A DNA stretch of 32,511 nt. It comes from C7867-001 sp035533615. GTDB taxonomy: Bacteria > Patescibacteriota > Minisyncoccia > Phycocordibacterales > Phycocordibacteraceae. The translations under genes were made by a program, and so were the position numbers. Under the pieces are notes generated by a model. That model saw nothing but the letters and a program-made list of their open reading frames with translations. It had not been told where the DNA came from and ran no database searches. The stretch spans positions 1 to 32,511 of the forward strand of contig DATLTM010000031.1 of assembly GCA_035533615.1 (NCBI GenBank), in the 5' to 3' direction. Within the stretch, counting starts at the first letter, position 1. Each line of letters opens with the position of its first letter. Below are positions 6,271-13,111 of the stretch, in pieces.

Positions 6271-7062
6271 ATGAACAACAATCCACTTTCTAAACTGTTC
6301 GATGGCGGTGCCACGCGCGCCGTGCTCATCGGCGTTCTCTGCATTCTCGCGCTCTTCTTGCTTGCACAGACAATAATGACGGCAGAAAACTTCGGTCGGC
6401 CGGGCAACCCAGCGACCGATACCATCACGGTGCAGGGAAGCGGTCAGGCGACGCTTCCACCGGATGTCGCCCATATTTCTTTTACAATTCAGAATATAGA
6501 AAAAGCCGTTTCGGACGCACAAGCTGCAACCACAAAGCAGGCGAACGCAGCAATTGGTTTCGTCAAGGGCCAGGGCGTTGCTGACGCAGATCTAACGACG
6601 CTTGCATACAATATCTCTCCTCAATACTCGTATGTAACTTGCCTGCCCGGCGTTTTCTGTCAGAACTCTTCGAAGATCACGGGTTATCAAGTGTCTGAAA
6701 CGATTCAAGTAACGATCCGTAATCTCGCAACGGTTGGCGCGATGCTCGGCGGCCTCGGTACGCTCGGCATACAGAATGTACAGGGTCCCGATTTCACACT
6801 TGATGATTCGACCACCGGATATGATGCCGCTCGTGCTGACGCAATTGACAAAGCAAAAACACAGGCCGATCTTCTCGCGAAACAGCTCGGCATTCATCTC
6901 GGGAAGATAGTGAACTTCAGCGAATCCTCGAACAACTCCCCGGTTCCGTTGTACGCCATGCAGGCGAGCGGAATTACTGCTCAGGCTGCGTCCACTCCGA
7001 ACGTTCCAGCAGGGGAAAACACCTACACCGCATCCGTCTCTATCACCTACGAGATTCGCTAA
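6271..7062 (+). CDS. SIMPL domain (DUF541) exported protein
   Basis: 263 aa. An N-terminal membrane anchor at about residues 17-35 is followed from residue 50 by a SIMPL/DUF541 domain. Its features are TITVQGSGQATLPPDVAHIS at the start, alternating strands with YQVSETIQVTIRN, the helix with ARADAIDKAKTQADLLAKQLG, and VNFSES. The family includes BP26/Omp28-like periplasmic proteins that form rings, and its role is poorly defined. A possible disulphide pair is C-x5-C (CLPGVFC). It is likely anchored to the outer face of the cytoplasmic membrane. It lies 43 nt after another exported protein and has no SD. Confidence 0.82.
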   Translation: MNNNPLSKLFDGGATRAVLIGVLCILALFLLAQTIMTAENFGRPGNPATDTITVQGSGQATLPPDVAHISFTIQNIEKAVSDAQAATTKQANAAIGFVKGQGVADADLTTLAYNISPQYSYVTCLPGVFCQNSSKITGYQVSETIQVTIRNLATVGAMLGGLGTLGIQNVQGPDFTLDDSTTGYDAARADAIDKAKTQADLLAKQLGIHLGKIVNFSESSNNSPVPLYAMQASGITAQAASTPNVPAGENTYTASVSITYEIR

Positions 7063-7081
7063 GTTCGGCACGTAAAAAGGA

Positions 7082-7105
7082 ACGACCCCGCTGGAGCGGG
7101 GTCGT
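7082..7105 (-). terminator. Terminator of the minus-strand lipoprotein gene
   Basis: ACGACCCCGC (7082-7091) pairs with GCGGGGTCGT (7096-7105), a 10-bp perfect GC-rich stem. On the minus strand it is followed by TCCTTTTTAC; on the plus strand there is no T run. A second small dyad, GCGAAGT/ACTTCGC (7109-7125), overlaps the lipoprotein stop codon. Confidence 0.75.
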
Positions 7106-7117
7106 GCGAGCGAAGTG

Positions 7118-7615
7118 TTACTTCGCATTATGTGTCACTTGCATCTGGTATTGTCGCAACAGCGCTGTTGCGAATTGGTCAGCGACCTTTTTGGTCCTGT
7201 CGCCGCTCTTATTGGCGGTGTTGTTCTCCACGATCTGGGCGCTTATTTCCACCGTGCGGCCGTTCGGCTCCAGCTGGAGCGTGACCGTCGTGTAGGTCAT
7301 CTTTCTTCCGATGATGTACACGGTTTTCTCTTCCGTCTTGGACACTTCGACGGCCCATGTATCCCCTCCGGTGGGGTTCATCGAACTTACTTGATACCCC
7401 AGGTGATGCGCTACCGTCTTGACTGCCTCCACGAAGGTGGTGCCAGTTGTCGGTGCCGCCAGTTGCGCGGTAGAGATGTCAGCATCGGTTGCTGGCCCGT
7501 TCGTAGTGGGCTGCATCGCGCTTTCTCCGAACACTGCAATGGACGGTAAATACGGGAGCAATCCTACTGCGCACCCAGACAATCCTAAGAGCGCTAAGAA
7601 ACACAATAACCTCAT
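7118..7615 (-). CDS. Hypothetical lipoprotein
   Basis: 165 aa. A short signal peptide ends in the lipobox LSGC with C15 as the lipidation site. AAAGGAG at 7628-7622 is 6 nt upstream of the ATG. The mature region has a Thr/Ala-rich linker and then an alpha-beta domain of about 110 residues (FVEAVKTVAHHLGYQV, DTWAVEVSKTEEKTVYIIG, VTLQLEPNGRTVEISAQIVE). The family is not recognised. It should sit on the outer face of the cytoplasmic membrane, beside two other exported proteins encoded on the opposite strand. Confidence 0.72.
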   Translation of the reverse strand: MRLLCFLALLGLSGCAVGLLPYLPSIAVFGESAMQPTTNGPATDADISTAQLAAPTTGTTFVEAVKTVAHHLGYQVSSMNPTGGDTWAVEVSKTEEKTVYIIGRKMTYTTVTLQLEPNGRTVEISAQIVENNTANKSGDRTKKVADQFATALLRQYQMQVTHNAK

Positions 7616-7700
7616 GGCGTGCTCCTTTATCAGTATGGTTGAAAGGTACTACAAGCCGAAGTCCCTTATGCCACATTCTTAGAATTTTTGCAAATCGTGC

Positions 7701-7728
7701 TTGACGCATACTACCACCGTGCTATCAT
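7701..7728 (+). promoter_or_regulatory. Strong sigma70-type promoter of secE-nusG-rplK
   Basis: TTGACG at 7701-7706 and TATCAT at 7723-7728, separated by 16 bp. This is the best two-box promoter in the window and suits a highly expressed operon. The predicted start is near 7735. Confidence 0.75.
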
Positions 7729-7738
7729 GCCTAGTGTC

Positions 7739-7759
7739 AAAGGCCCGCAGGGCTTTTTT
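7739..7759 (+). terminator. Terminator-like hairpin in the secE leader (possible attenuator)
   Basis: AAAGGCCC (7739-7746) pairs with GGGCTTT plus one more T (7750-7757) around a GCA loop, with one G-T pair. A six-T run covers 7754-7759. It lies between the predicted transcript start near 7735 and the secE ATG at 7778, so the operon's own transcripts must cross it. Confidence 0.6.
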
Positions 7760-7777
7760 ATTTACTAAACGTCCCTT

Positions 7778-7963
7778 ATGACCTCACCATTCACGTATCT
7801 GAAACATGTGCGCGAGGAATTTGCCCATATCGTCTGGCCAACGAATCGGACAGCGGTCGCACATACCCTCGTGGTGATTTTCATCGCGGCACTCATTGCG
7901 CTTCTGGTCGGCCTGCTCGACTATGGCTTCGGCTTGATTGTGAGCCACATCGCCGGTGGATAA
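7778..7963 (+). CDS. secE: Preprotein translocase subunit SecE
   Basis: 61 aa, a minimal single-span SecE. It has the amphipathic N-terminal helix with YLKHVREEFAHIVWPTNRTA, where the E-x-x-x-(V/I)-x-W-P pattern marks the family, followed by one membrane helix at about residues 28-55. It clamps SecY in the translocon. Location directly before nusG is the classic bacterial order. There is no SD; the gene is first behind the promoter and hairpin. Confidence 0.95.
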   Translation: MTSPFTYLKHVREEFAHIVWPTNRTAVAHTLVVIFIAALIALLVGLLDYGFGLIVSHIAGG

Positions 7964-7971
7964 TTTTTGAT

Positions 7972-8610
7972 ATGGATATGACACATCTGCACAGCGACGA
8001 GACAGAATTACCAGAGGAAATCGGTATGGCCGACATCGCACCTTCGGTGCGCAAAGAGATTCGCGACGAAACTATGTCCAAGCCGGAGGATGCACATTGG
8101 TACACCATTCATACTTATGCCGGCTATGAGAATGCTGTTGAGCGCAATCTGAAACAGCGCATCGAGTCACTTGGTATGGAGAACAAGATCTTCGACGTTA
8201 TCGTTCCGACCGAGAAGAAGATCCGCGTAAAAGCCGGGAAGCGCATTATCGAGGAAGAAAAGATTTATCCGGGCTATATTCTTGTCCGCATGATTGTCGA
8301 CGACGACTCGTGGTTCGTTGTCCGCAATACCCCGCGGGTGACCGGTTTCGTTGGTAGTGGCAATACACCGGTGCCAATGGAGGAGTCCGAAGTCGCGACT
8401 CTGATGAAACGCATGACTGCGGAGGCGCCGAAGCACCGCATCGATCTCGTGAAGGACGACCCCGTCGTCATCGCCGACGGCCCATTTAAGGATCTCGAAG
8501 GCAAAGTTGGCGATATAGACGAAGATCGCGGAAAGGTAAAGGTCATGGTCTCAATGTTTGGGCGCGAGACGCCGGTCGAACTCGACTTTTTGCAGGTTCG
8601 TAAACTCTAA
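7972..8610 (+). CDS. nusG: Transcription termination/antitermination protein NusG
   Basis: 212 aa as read from ATG 7972. The NGN domain starts at about residue 42 (HWYTIHTYAGYENAVERNL) and includes KIYPGYILVRM and RNTPRVTGFVG. The KOW domain near the C-terminus has DGPFKDLEGKVGDIDEDRGKV. The first 34 residues are polar and not typical of NusG, so the ATG at 8074 (MSKPEDAHWYT) is an alternative start. NusG binds RNA polymerase and links it to Rho or ribosomes. It is separated by 8 nt from secE, with no SD. Confidence 0.95.
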   Translation: MDMTHLHSDETELPEEIGMADIAPSVRKEIRDETMSKPEDAHWYTIHTYAGYENAVERNLKQRIESLGMENKIFDVIVPTEKKIRVKAGKRIIEEEKIYPGYILVRMIVDDDSWFVVRNTPRVTGFVGSGNTPVPMEESEVATLMKRMTAEAPKHRIDLVKDDPVVIADGPFKDLEGKVGDIDEDRGKVKVMVSMFGRETPVELDFLQVRKL

Positions 8611-8628
8611 GGTAGAGTCATCCGTATC

Positions 8629-9048
8629 ATGGCTACCGTCGTAAAGAAGATAAAACTACAGATCCCCGGTGGGGCGGCCACGGCCGCGCCCCCGGTCGGT
8701 ACCGCACTCGGTCCCGCCGGTGTGAACATCGGCCAGTTCGTGGCTCAGTTCAACGAAGCGACGAAGGACAAACGGGGGACCATCATCCCGATCGAGCTTT
8801 CGGTTTACGACGATCGCTCGTTTACCTTCATCATGAAGAATCCACCGGCCTCCCGCCTCATCCTCAAAGCGCTCGGACTCGAGAAGGGCTCGGGCAAGGC
8901 GAAAGAAGAGAAGGTAGGTACCATAACGAAAGCGCAGATTGCAACTATCGTTGAAGAAAAGATGCCTGACTTGAACGCGAGCTCTCCCGAAGCCGCTGCG
9001 CGCATCATCGCAGGCACGGCGCGCTCAATGGGCATCGATGTGAAGTAA
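8629..9048 (+). CDS. rplK: 50S ribosomal protein L11
   Basis: 139 aa, full length. The N-terminal PGGAATAAPPVGTALGPAGVNIGQFV segment is the family signature, and the C-terminal rRNA-binding domain ends in ARIIAGTARSMGI. It is the third gene of secE-nusG-rplK and is followed by a terminator. rplA (L1), the usual next gene, is not present; the next gene is folA on the opposite strand. Confidence 0.97.
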   Translation: MATVVKKIKLQIPGGAATAAPPVGTALGPAGVNIGQFVAQFNEATKDKRGTIIPIELSVYDDRSFTFIMKNPPASRLILKALGLEKGSGKAKEEKVGTITKAQIATIVEEKMPDLNASSPEAAARIIAGTARSMGIDVK

Positions 9049-9064
9049 TTTTAAAATAAATGGG

Positions 9065-9093
9065 AAACACGCGACTCATGTTGCGTGTTTTTC
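9065..9093. terminator. Terminator of rplK, overlapping the folA 3' end
   Basis: AAACACGC (9065-9072) pairs with GCGTGTTT (9083-9090), followed by a run of T on the plus strand. The right arm and the T run lie inside the last codons of the minus-strand folA, so this sequence is both coding and terminator. Confidence 0.8.
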
Positions 9094-9618
9094 TTTCTGC
9101 TCGAGTACGAGGAATCGACATACTGGTTCTCCAGCGCCGACCTCATCCGAAGTAATTTGAAAATCCTGTTCATATGGTGGGAAGTAGGTATCAGCTTCGG
9201 CAGTAGCATCGACGAGCGTGAGATAGAGGCGGTCTGCAAAGGCGAGCGCGGCAATGTATAGCTCTCCGCCGCCGATGACGAAGATTTCGTTCGCGCCCGA
9301 TACGCGCGCCGCAATGACGCACGCGGCCTCAAGCGAATTAACGATTGTCGCTCCGGGCGCCTCATATTTTATTTGCCGCGTTACGACGATGTTTGTCCTG
9401 CCAGGGAGTGGTCGGTATTGCTGGGATAGCGATTCCCAGGTCTTTCGTCCCATAATGATTGGGTGACCGGTTGTGAGTTTCTTAAACCGCCGCATATCCT
9501 CGGGGATGTGCCAGAGGAGCTTCCCATCTTTCCCTAGCTCTCTGTTTCTTCCGACGGCAGCGATAAGCGAAATTCGGCCTATTTCATATTCCGTGTCAAT
9601 ATCTGTACCTTTTGCCAT
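9076..9618 (-). CDS. folA: Dihydrofolate reductase
   Basis: 180 aa; reduces dihydrofolate to tetrahydrofolate with NADPH. Family marks are ISLIAAVGRNRELG, LLWHIPEDMRRFK (D41 aligns with the catalytic Asp27 of the E. coli enzyme), IIMGRKTWESL, PLPGRTNIVVT, IFVIGGGELY and a C-terminal beta strand ending in the Leu-rich FLVLEQ. It is divergent from the dcd-like gene with only 18 bp between the two start codons, and needs to run whenever ThyA makes dihydrofolate. No SD precedes the ATG. Confidence 0.95.
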   Translation of the reverse strand: MAKGTDIDTEYEIGRISLIAAVGRNRELGKDGKLLWHIPEDMRRFKKLTTGHPIIMGRKTWESLSQQYRPLPGRTNIVVTRQIKYEAPGATIVNSLEAACVIAARVSGANEIFVIGGGELYIAALAFADRLYLTLVDATAEADTYFPPYEQDFQITSDEVGAGEPVCRFLVLEQKEKHAT

Positions 9619-9624
9619 TTCCCG

Positions 9625-9631
9625 TATACTA
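9625..9631. promoter_or_regulatory. Bidirectional -10 element between folA and the dCTP deaminase-like gene
   Basis: The 7-base core TATACTA reads TATACT on the plus strand (9625-9630, 6 nt before ATG 9637) and TAGTAT on the minus strand (9631-9626, 7 nt before ATG 9618). Both transcripts would be leaderless and the two -10 boxes occupy the same bases. Confidence 0.6.
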
Positions 9632-9636
9632 GCAAG

Positions 9637-10200
9637 ATGTCAGTCATCGGCATCAACGAAGTTGTTCGGAGGATAAAAGAGGAGAATCTTATCAGCGGAC
9701 TCGGCGGTCGCGACTTCTCAAATCCAGAAGGAACCGGCATTGATTTACGTCTTGGCGCAGTGCATAAAATTATTGAAGGAGGAGCATATATCGAAGCCGA
9801 CGGCGCCGCCGGCCTCGGTAGGCGCCGTGGAGTGAAAACCGAAGAACTCCATCATCTCAAAGAGGGCGACGCGCAGGATGAGCTTGTCGTGAAGCCGGGC
9901 GACTATTATCTCGTGCAGACTGCGGAAACGATTAGCACGCCGCTCGATCTAATGCCAATGGTCTATCCGCGCAGTTCTCTATTCCGCGCTGGCCTCCTTC
10001 TCCTTGCGACCAAGACTGATCCAGGTTATACAGGGCAGCTCACGTTCGGTCTTACGAACTTAGGCCCGTTTCCGGTGAAGCTCCAGCTTGGGGCGCGTTT
10101 TTGCAATATCGTGTTCTATAAAATAGAAGGCGAGGTCATCGGCTACCGTGGGCAGCATCAAGGCGGCCGTATCTCGCACGGTGAGGAAACCCAAATCTAG
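9637..10200 (+). CDS. dCTP deaminase/dUTPase family protein, catalytic Glu missing
   Basis: 187 aa. The trimeric dCTP deaminase/dUTPase fold is clear: GTGIDLRLG near residue 35, VKPGDYYLVQT, then the block YPRSSLFRAGL (S113, R117) and TKTDPGYTGQL (D128, G130). The position of the deaminase catalytic Glu (E138 in E. coli Dcd, within LEFYNSG) is Gly here (G138, FGLTNLG). Deamination by the known mechanism is therefore doubtful. It may be a dUTPase, a regulatory subunit or a partner of the next gene, which begins 2 nt downstream and keeps the Glu. It starts leaderless at ATG 9637. Confidence 0.82.
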   Translation: MSVIGINEVVRRIKEENLISGLGGRDFSNPEGTGIDLRLGAVHKIIEGGAYIEADGAAGLGRRRGVKTEELHHLKEGDAQDELVVKPGDYYLVQTAETISTPLDLMPMVYPRSSLFRAGLLLLATKTDPGYTGQLTFGLTNLGPFPVKLQLGARFCNIVFYKIEGEVIGYRGQHQGGRISHGEETQI

Positions 10201-10202
10201 AC

Positions 10203-10787
10203 ATGTTCCTTTCCGACGTAGATATCAAGAAGGGAATTAAAGATGGAAGTATCGTTATTCGTCCTTTCGACCTGAAGAAATTACAGCCGGCGAGCTATGA
10301 CGTCACGCTCGGGAATAAATTCGAAGTGACAAATCGTCATGTGACCGTCATTGTCGATCCGGTACATAAGATATATCCGCAAACACGCACCGTGAAGATA
10401 AAAGACGGGGATGCATTCGTCCTGCATCCGGGCGAGAGCGTGCTCGGGAAACAGCGGGAATTCATCGGCGTTAATCGTGAACATCTCGTCTTACTCTCCG
10501 GAAAATCGTCGCTCGCTCGCGCCGGGTTGGTTGTGCACAATACCGCGATGCTCTTCAATCCATGCCACTACTTCTATCCGATATTCGAGCTTGTGAATAC
10601 GAGCAACGTACCAATTGTGCTGCGGCCCGGCATGACGATTGCGCAGCTCTTGTTTGCACGGCTCTCAAGCCCGTCTGGACGAACCTACAAAGAGACTGGG
10701 CGATATGGTGCTAAAAATTCGAACCATTTTATCGAGGAGCGAAAGACTATAGCGAAGAAAAGGCGAGTGACGAAAAAGAAGAAATAA
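10203..10787 (+). CDS. dcd: dCTP deaminase
   Basis: 194 aa. It carries PASYDVTLGNKF (family G-A-T-V-D-V-R-L-G-N), FVLHPGESVLG, LSGKSSLARAGLVVHNTA (S102, R106, A115, equivalent to E. coli S111, R115, A124) and FELVNTS, with E129 at the catalytic Glu position. LRPGMTIAQLLFARLSSP and the C-terminal TGRYGAKNSN match the family. The usual D-P-G-W-x-G loop reads N119-P-C121-H-Y-F, which is unusual. It supplies dUTP for thymidylate synthesis. A Lys/Arg tail (KKRRVTKKKK) is an added feature. thyA begins 10 nt after the stop. Confidence 0.85.
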   Translation: MFLSDVDIKKGIKDGSIVIRPFDLKKLQPASYDVTLGNKFEVTNRHVTVIVDPVHKIYPQTRTVKIKDGDAFVLHPGESVLGKQREFIGVNREHLVLLSGKSSLARAGLVVHNTAMLFNPCHYFYPIFELVNTSNVPIVLRPGMTIAQLLFARLSSPSGRTYKETGRYGAKNSNHFIEERKTIAKKRRVTKKKK

Positions 10788-10797
10788 CTTTGCAATC

Positions 10798-11778
10798 ATG
10801 AAAACTCGGCATCCTGAATATCAATATCTTGAGCTCCTGCGGGATATCTTGAAAAATGGTGTCGAAAAGAAAGAATTCAATACCGGTATTGCTATCAAGA
10901 GTGTGTTCGGTCGGATGATGCGTTATGACCTCTCAAAAGGGTTCCCACTTCTTACGACTAAGAAAGTATTTCTCAAAGGCATCATCCATGAACTGTTGTG
11001 GTTCTTGCGTGGAGAAACAAATATCCGCCCGCTCGTGCAGCAGGGGGTGCATATTTGGGACGATTGGCCGTATAAGGAGTACAAAAAAAAGATGGAGACC
11101 GGTGCAGTGCCGAAAATGACGCAAGAAGAATTCATTGCGAAGATCATTGCGAGTAAGAAGTTCGCGAAGGAATGGGGTGAGCTTGGCCCGGTGTATGGTC
11201 GTCAATGGCGTAAATGGCCCGCCGCTGATGGGCGCAAGATCGACCAACTTGCATGGGCCGTGTGGAAGACGAAGAATTATCCGGACCGTAAGCATGTCGT
11301 CGTGTCCGCATGGAATCCGGAATATGTGTATGAGATGTCGAAACCGGGTACATCGATGGCGATACCGCCATGTCACACAATGTTCAACGTGAATATTTCC
11401 AATGGGAAGCTCTCGCTGGCGCTTTACCAGCGTTCGGCAGACACATTCCTTGGCGTACCATTCAACATTGCGTCTTATGCACTCCTCACGATGATTCTTG
11501 CACAGGTAACTGGTTATAAACCGGGAGAATTCGTGCATTTTCTCGGAGATACGCACTTATACGGCAATCACTACAAACAAGCGAGGGAACAAATCAAACG
11601 GAAGCCACGGCCGTTTCCACGAATGAAGATAAACCCGAAGAAGAAGGAGTTAGACAGCTTCGTGTATGAAGATTTCTTCCTTGAAGGTTATAACCCACAT
11701 CCGTCGATTAAGGGCGATATTACGGTGGTGGGAGGGTTCAACGAGAAAGATCGAAAGGCCATAAAGAAGAAAAGATAA
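10798..11778 (+). CDS. thyA: Thymidylate synthase ThyA
   Basis: 326 aa; methylates dUMP to dTMP with methylene-THF, producing dihydrofolate. Landmarks are the N-terminal RTGIxxxSVFG-like segment, PLLTTKKVFLKGIIHELLWFLRGETN, GPVYGRQWRKW, the active-site PPCH with C192, LYQRSADTFLGVPFN, FLGDTHLYGNH and EGYNPHPSIKGDI. A short extra basic tail follows the usual C-terminus. It sits in a tight operon (dcd, thyA, glyA) with gaps of 10 and 1 nt, and dihydrofolate reductase is encoded just upstream on the other strand. No SD. Confidence 0.97.
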   Translation: MKTRHPEYQYLELLRDILKNGVEKKEFNTGIAIKSVFGRMMRYDLSKGFPLLTTKKVFLKGIIHELLWFLRGETNIRPLVQQGVHIWDDWPYKEYKKKMETGAVPKMTQEEFIAKIIASKKFAKEWGELGPVYGRQWRKWPAADGRKIDQLAWAVWKTKNYPDRKHVVVSAWNPEYVYEMSKPGTSMAIPPCHTMFNVNISNGKLSLALYQRSADTFLGVPFNIASYALLTMILAQVTGYKPGEFVHFLGDTHLYGNHYKQAREQIKRKPRPFPRMKINPKKKELDSFVYEDFFLEGYNPHPSIKGDITVVGGFNEKDRKAIKKKR

Positions 11779-11779
11779 T

Positions 11780-13039
11780 ATGTACACCTACATCAAGAAA
11801 CAGGACCAAAAGGTAGAAACAATTCTTCGCGGAGAAGATGTGAGGCAGGCGGAGGGGCTAGAGCTCATACCATCCGAGAATTATGTCTCGCGCGCGGTGA
11901 AAGAAGCTATGGCGTCATCGCTCACGAATAAATATTCAGAAGGGTATCCTGGCAAGCGTTACTACGGCGGACAGAAATTTACGGATCAAGTCGAGACGCT
12001 CGCCATTGAACGCGCAAAAAAACTCTTTGGCGCAAAGTATGCGAACGTCCAGCCGCTTGGCGGCGCGAATGCGAACATCGCAATGTATTTCGCCCTCCTC
12101 GAACCGGGGGACACTATCCTCGGTATGGATCTCTCGCACGGCGGACATCTGACCCACGGCCACCCAGTTACGTACCTCACCAAGATTTTCAATTTCCAAC
12201 GGTACAAAATGAAGAATATAGAAACCGGCGAAATCGACTATGCCGATATGCGCCGCGTTGCCAAGAAAATAAAGCCAAAAATTATTCTCGCGGGATTTTC
12301 AGCGTATCCGCGCGAGCTGGATTATAAAAAGTTCGTCAGTATCGCGCGTGAAGTAGGCGCGGTTTCAGTGATGGATATCGCGCATATCGCTGGGCTCATC
12401 GCGGGAAAGATCGCGAAGAATCCGTTCAACTACGGGTTTGATGTCATGACGACCACAACGCATAAGACGCTCCGAGGTCCACGTGGTGGGATGATTCTCG
12501 TGCGCGAGAGCGAAGAGCTCGCCAAGAAGATAGACAAGGCCGTGTTCCCCGGATTTCAGGGCGGCCCACATATGCACCAGATTGCGGCAAAGGCCGTCGC
12601 TTTCGGTGAAGCGCTGCGTCCGTCATTCCGGAAATATGCAAAACAAATAATAGAGAATACGCATGCGATGGAGAAAGTATTCAAGGAGCATAAGACGCGG
12701 ATGATTACCGGCGGTTCCGACAATCACCTTATCTTGCTTGATGTGTGGAAGTCGTTTGGTATCTCGGGCGGAGAAGCCGAGAAACTTCTGGATCGTGCAG
12801 GCATCACCCTTAACAAAAATGCGATTGCCGACGATACGAGGAAGCCGATGGATCCGTCTGGTATCCGTTTTGGCACCCCGGCGATGACGACGCGCGGGCT
12901 CAAGGCGAAAGAGGCAACACGAGTCGCGGAAATTATGATAGAGGTGCTTACGAAGCGTACTTCCGTGGCAATAAAGGAGGCGAAGCGGGAAATCAAAAAA
13001 CTCGCCCTCGCACATCCCATTCCAGAGTCGTTTATGTAA
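11780..13039 (+). CDS. glyA: Serine hydroxymethyltransferase
   Basis: 419 aa, the standard bacterial length. It converts serine and THF to glycine and methylene-THF with pyridoxal phosphate. Seen are ELIPSENYVSRAV, NKYSEGYPGKRYYGG, NVQPLGGANANIA, SHGGHLTHG and the PLP-lysine motif TTTTHKTLRGPRGG with K229. It starts 1 nt after the thyA stop, so it belongs to the thymidylate operon and regenerates the one-carbon donor used by ThyA. The 72 nt after its stop hold no clear terminator. Confidence 0.97.
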   Translation: MYTYIKKQDQKVETILRGEDVRQAEGLELIPSENYVSRAVKEAMASSLTNKYSEGYPGKRYYGGQKFTDQVETLAIERAKKLFGAKYANVQPLGGANANIAMYFALLEPGDTILGMDLSHGGHLTHGHPVTYLTKIFNFQRYKMKNIETGEIDYADMRRVAKKIKPKIILAGFSAYPRELDYKKFVSIAREVGAVSVMDIAHIAGLIAGKIAKNPFNYGFDVMTTTTHKTLRGPRGGMILVRESEELAKKIDKAVFPGFQGGPHMHQIAAKAVAFGEALRPSFRKYAKQIIENTHAMEKVFKEHKTRMITGGSDNHLILLDVWKSFGISGGEAEKLLDRAGITLNKNAIADDTRKPMDPSGIRFGTPAMTTRGLKAKEATRVAEIMIEVLTKRTSVAIKEAKREIKKLALAHPIPESFM

Positions 13040-13099
13040 CGTTATACACAGAGCTTGATTGCAGAACTATAGTACCTTCGCTTCATTTTAGGAAACGGC

Positions 13100-13105
13100 T
13101 ATACT
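13100..13105 (+). promoter_or_regulatory. -10 promoter of argS, leaderless type
   Basis: TATACT with exactly 6 nt before ATG 13112. Confidence 0.6.
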
Positions 13106-13111
13106 GTTTTG

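Noticed and set aside
10933..11556. Minus-strand frame of 207 codons opposite thyA
   Set aside because: Antisense to intact ThyA; no start signals and no recognisable protein.
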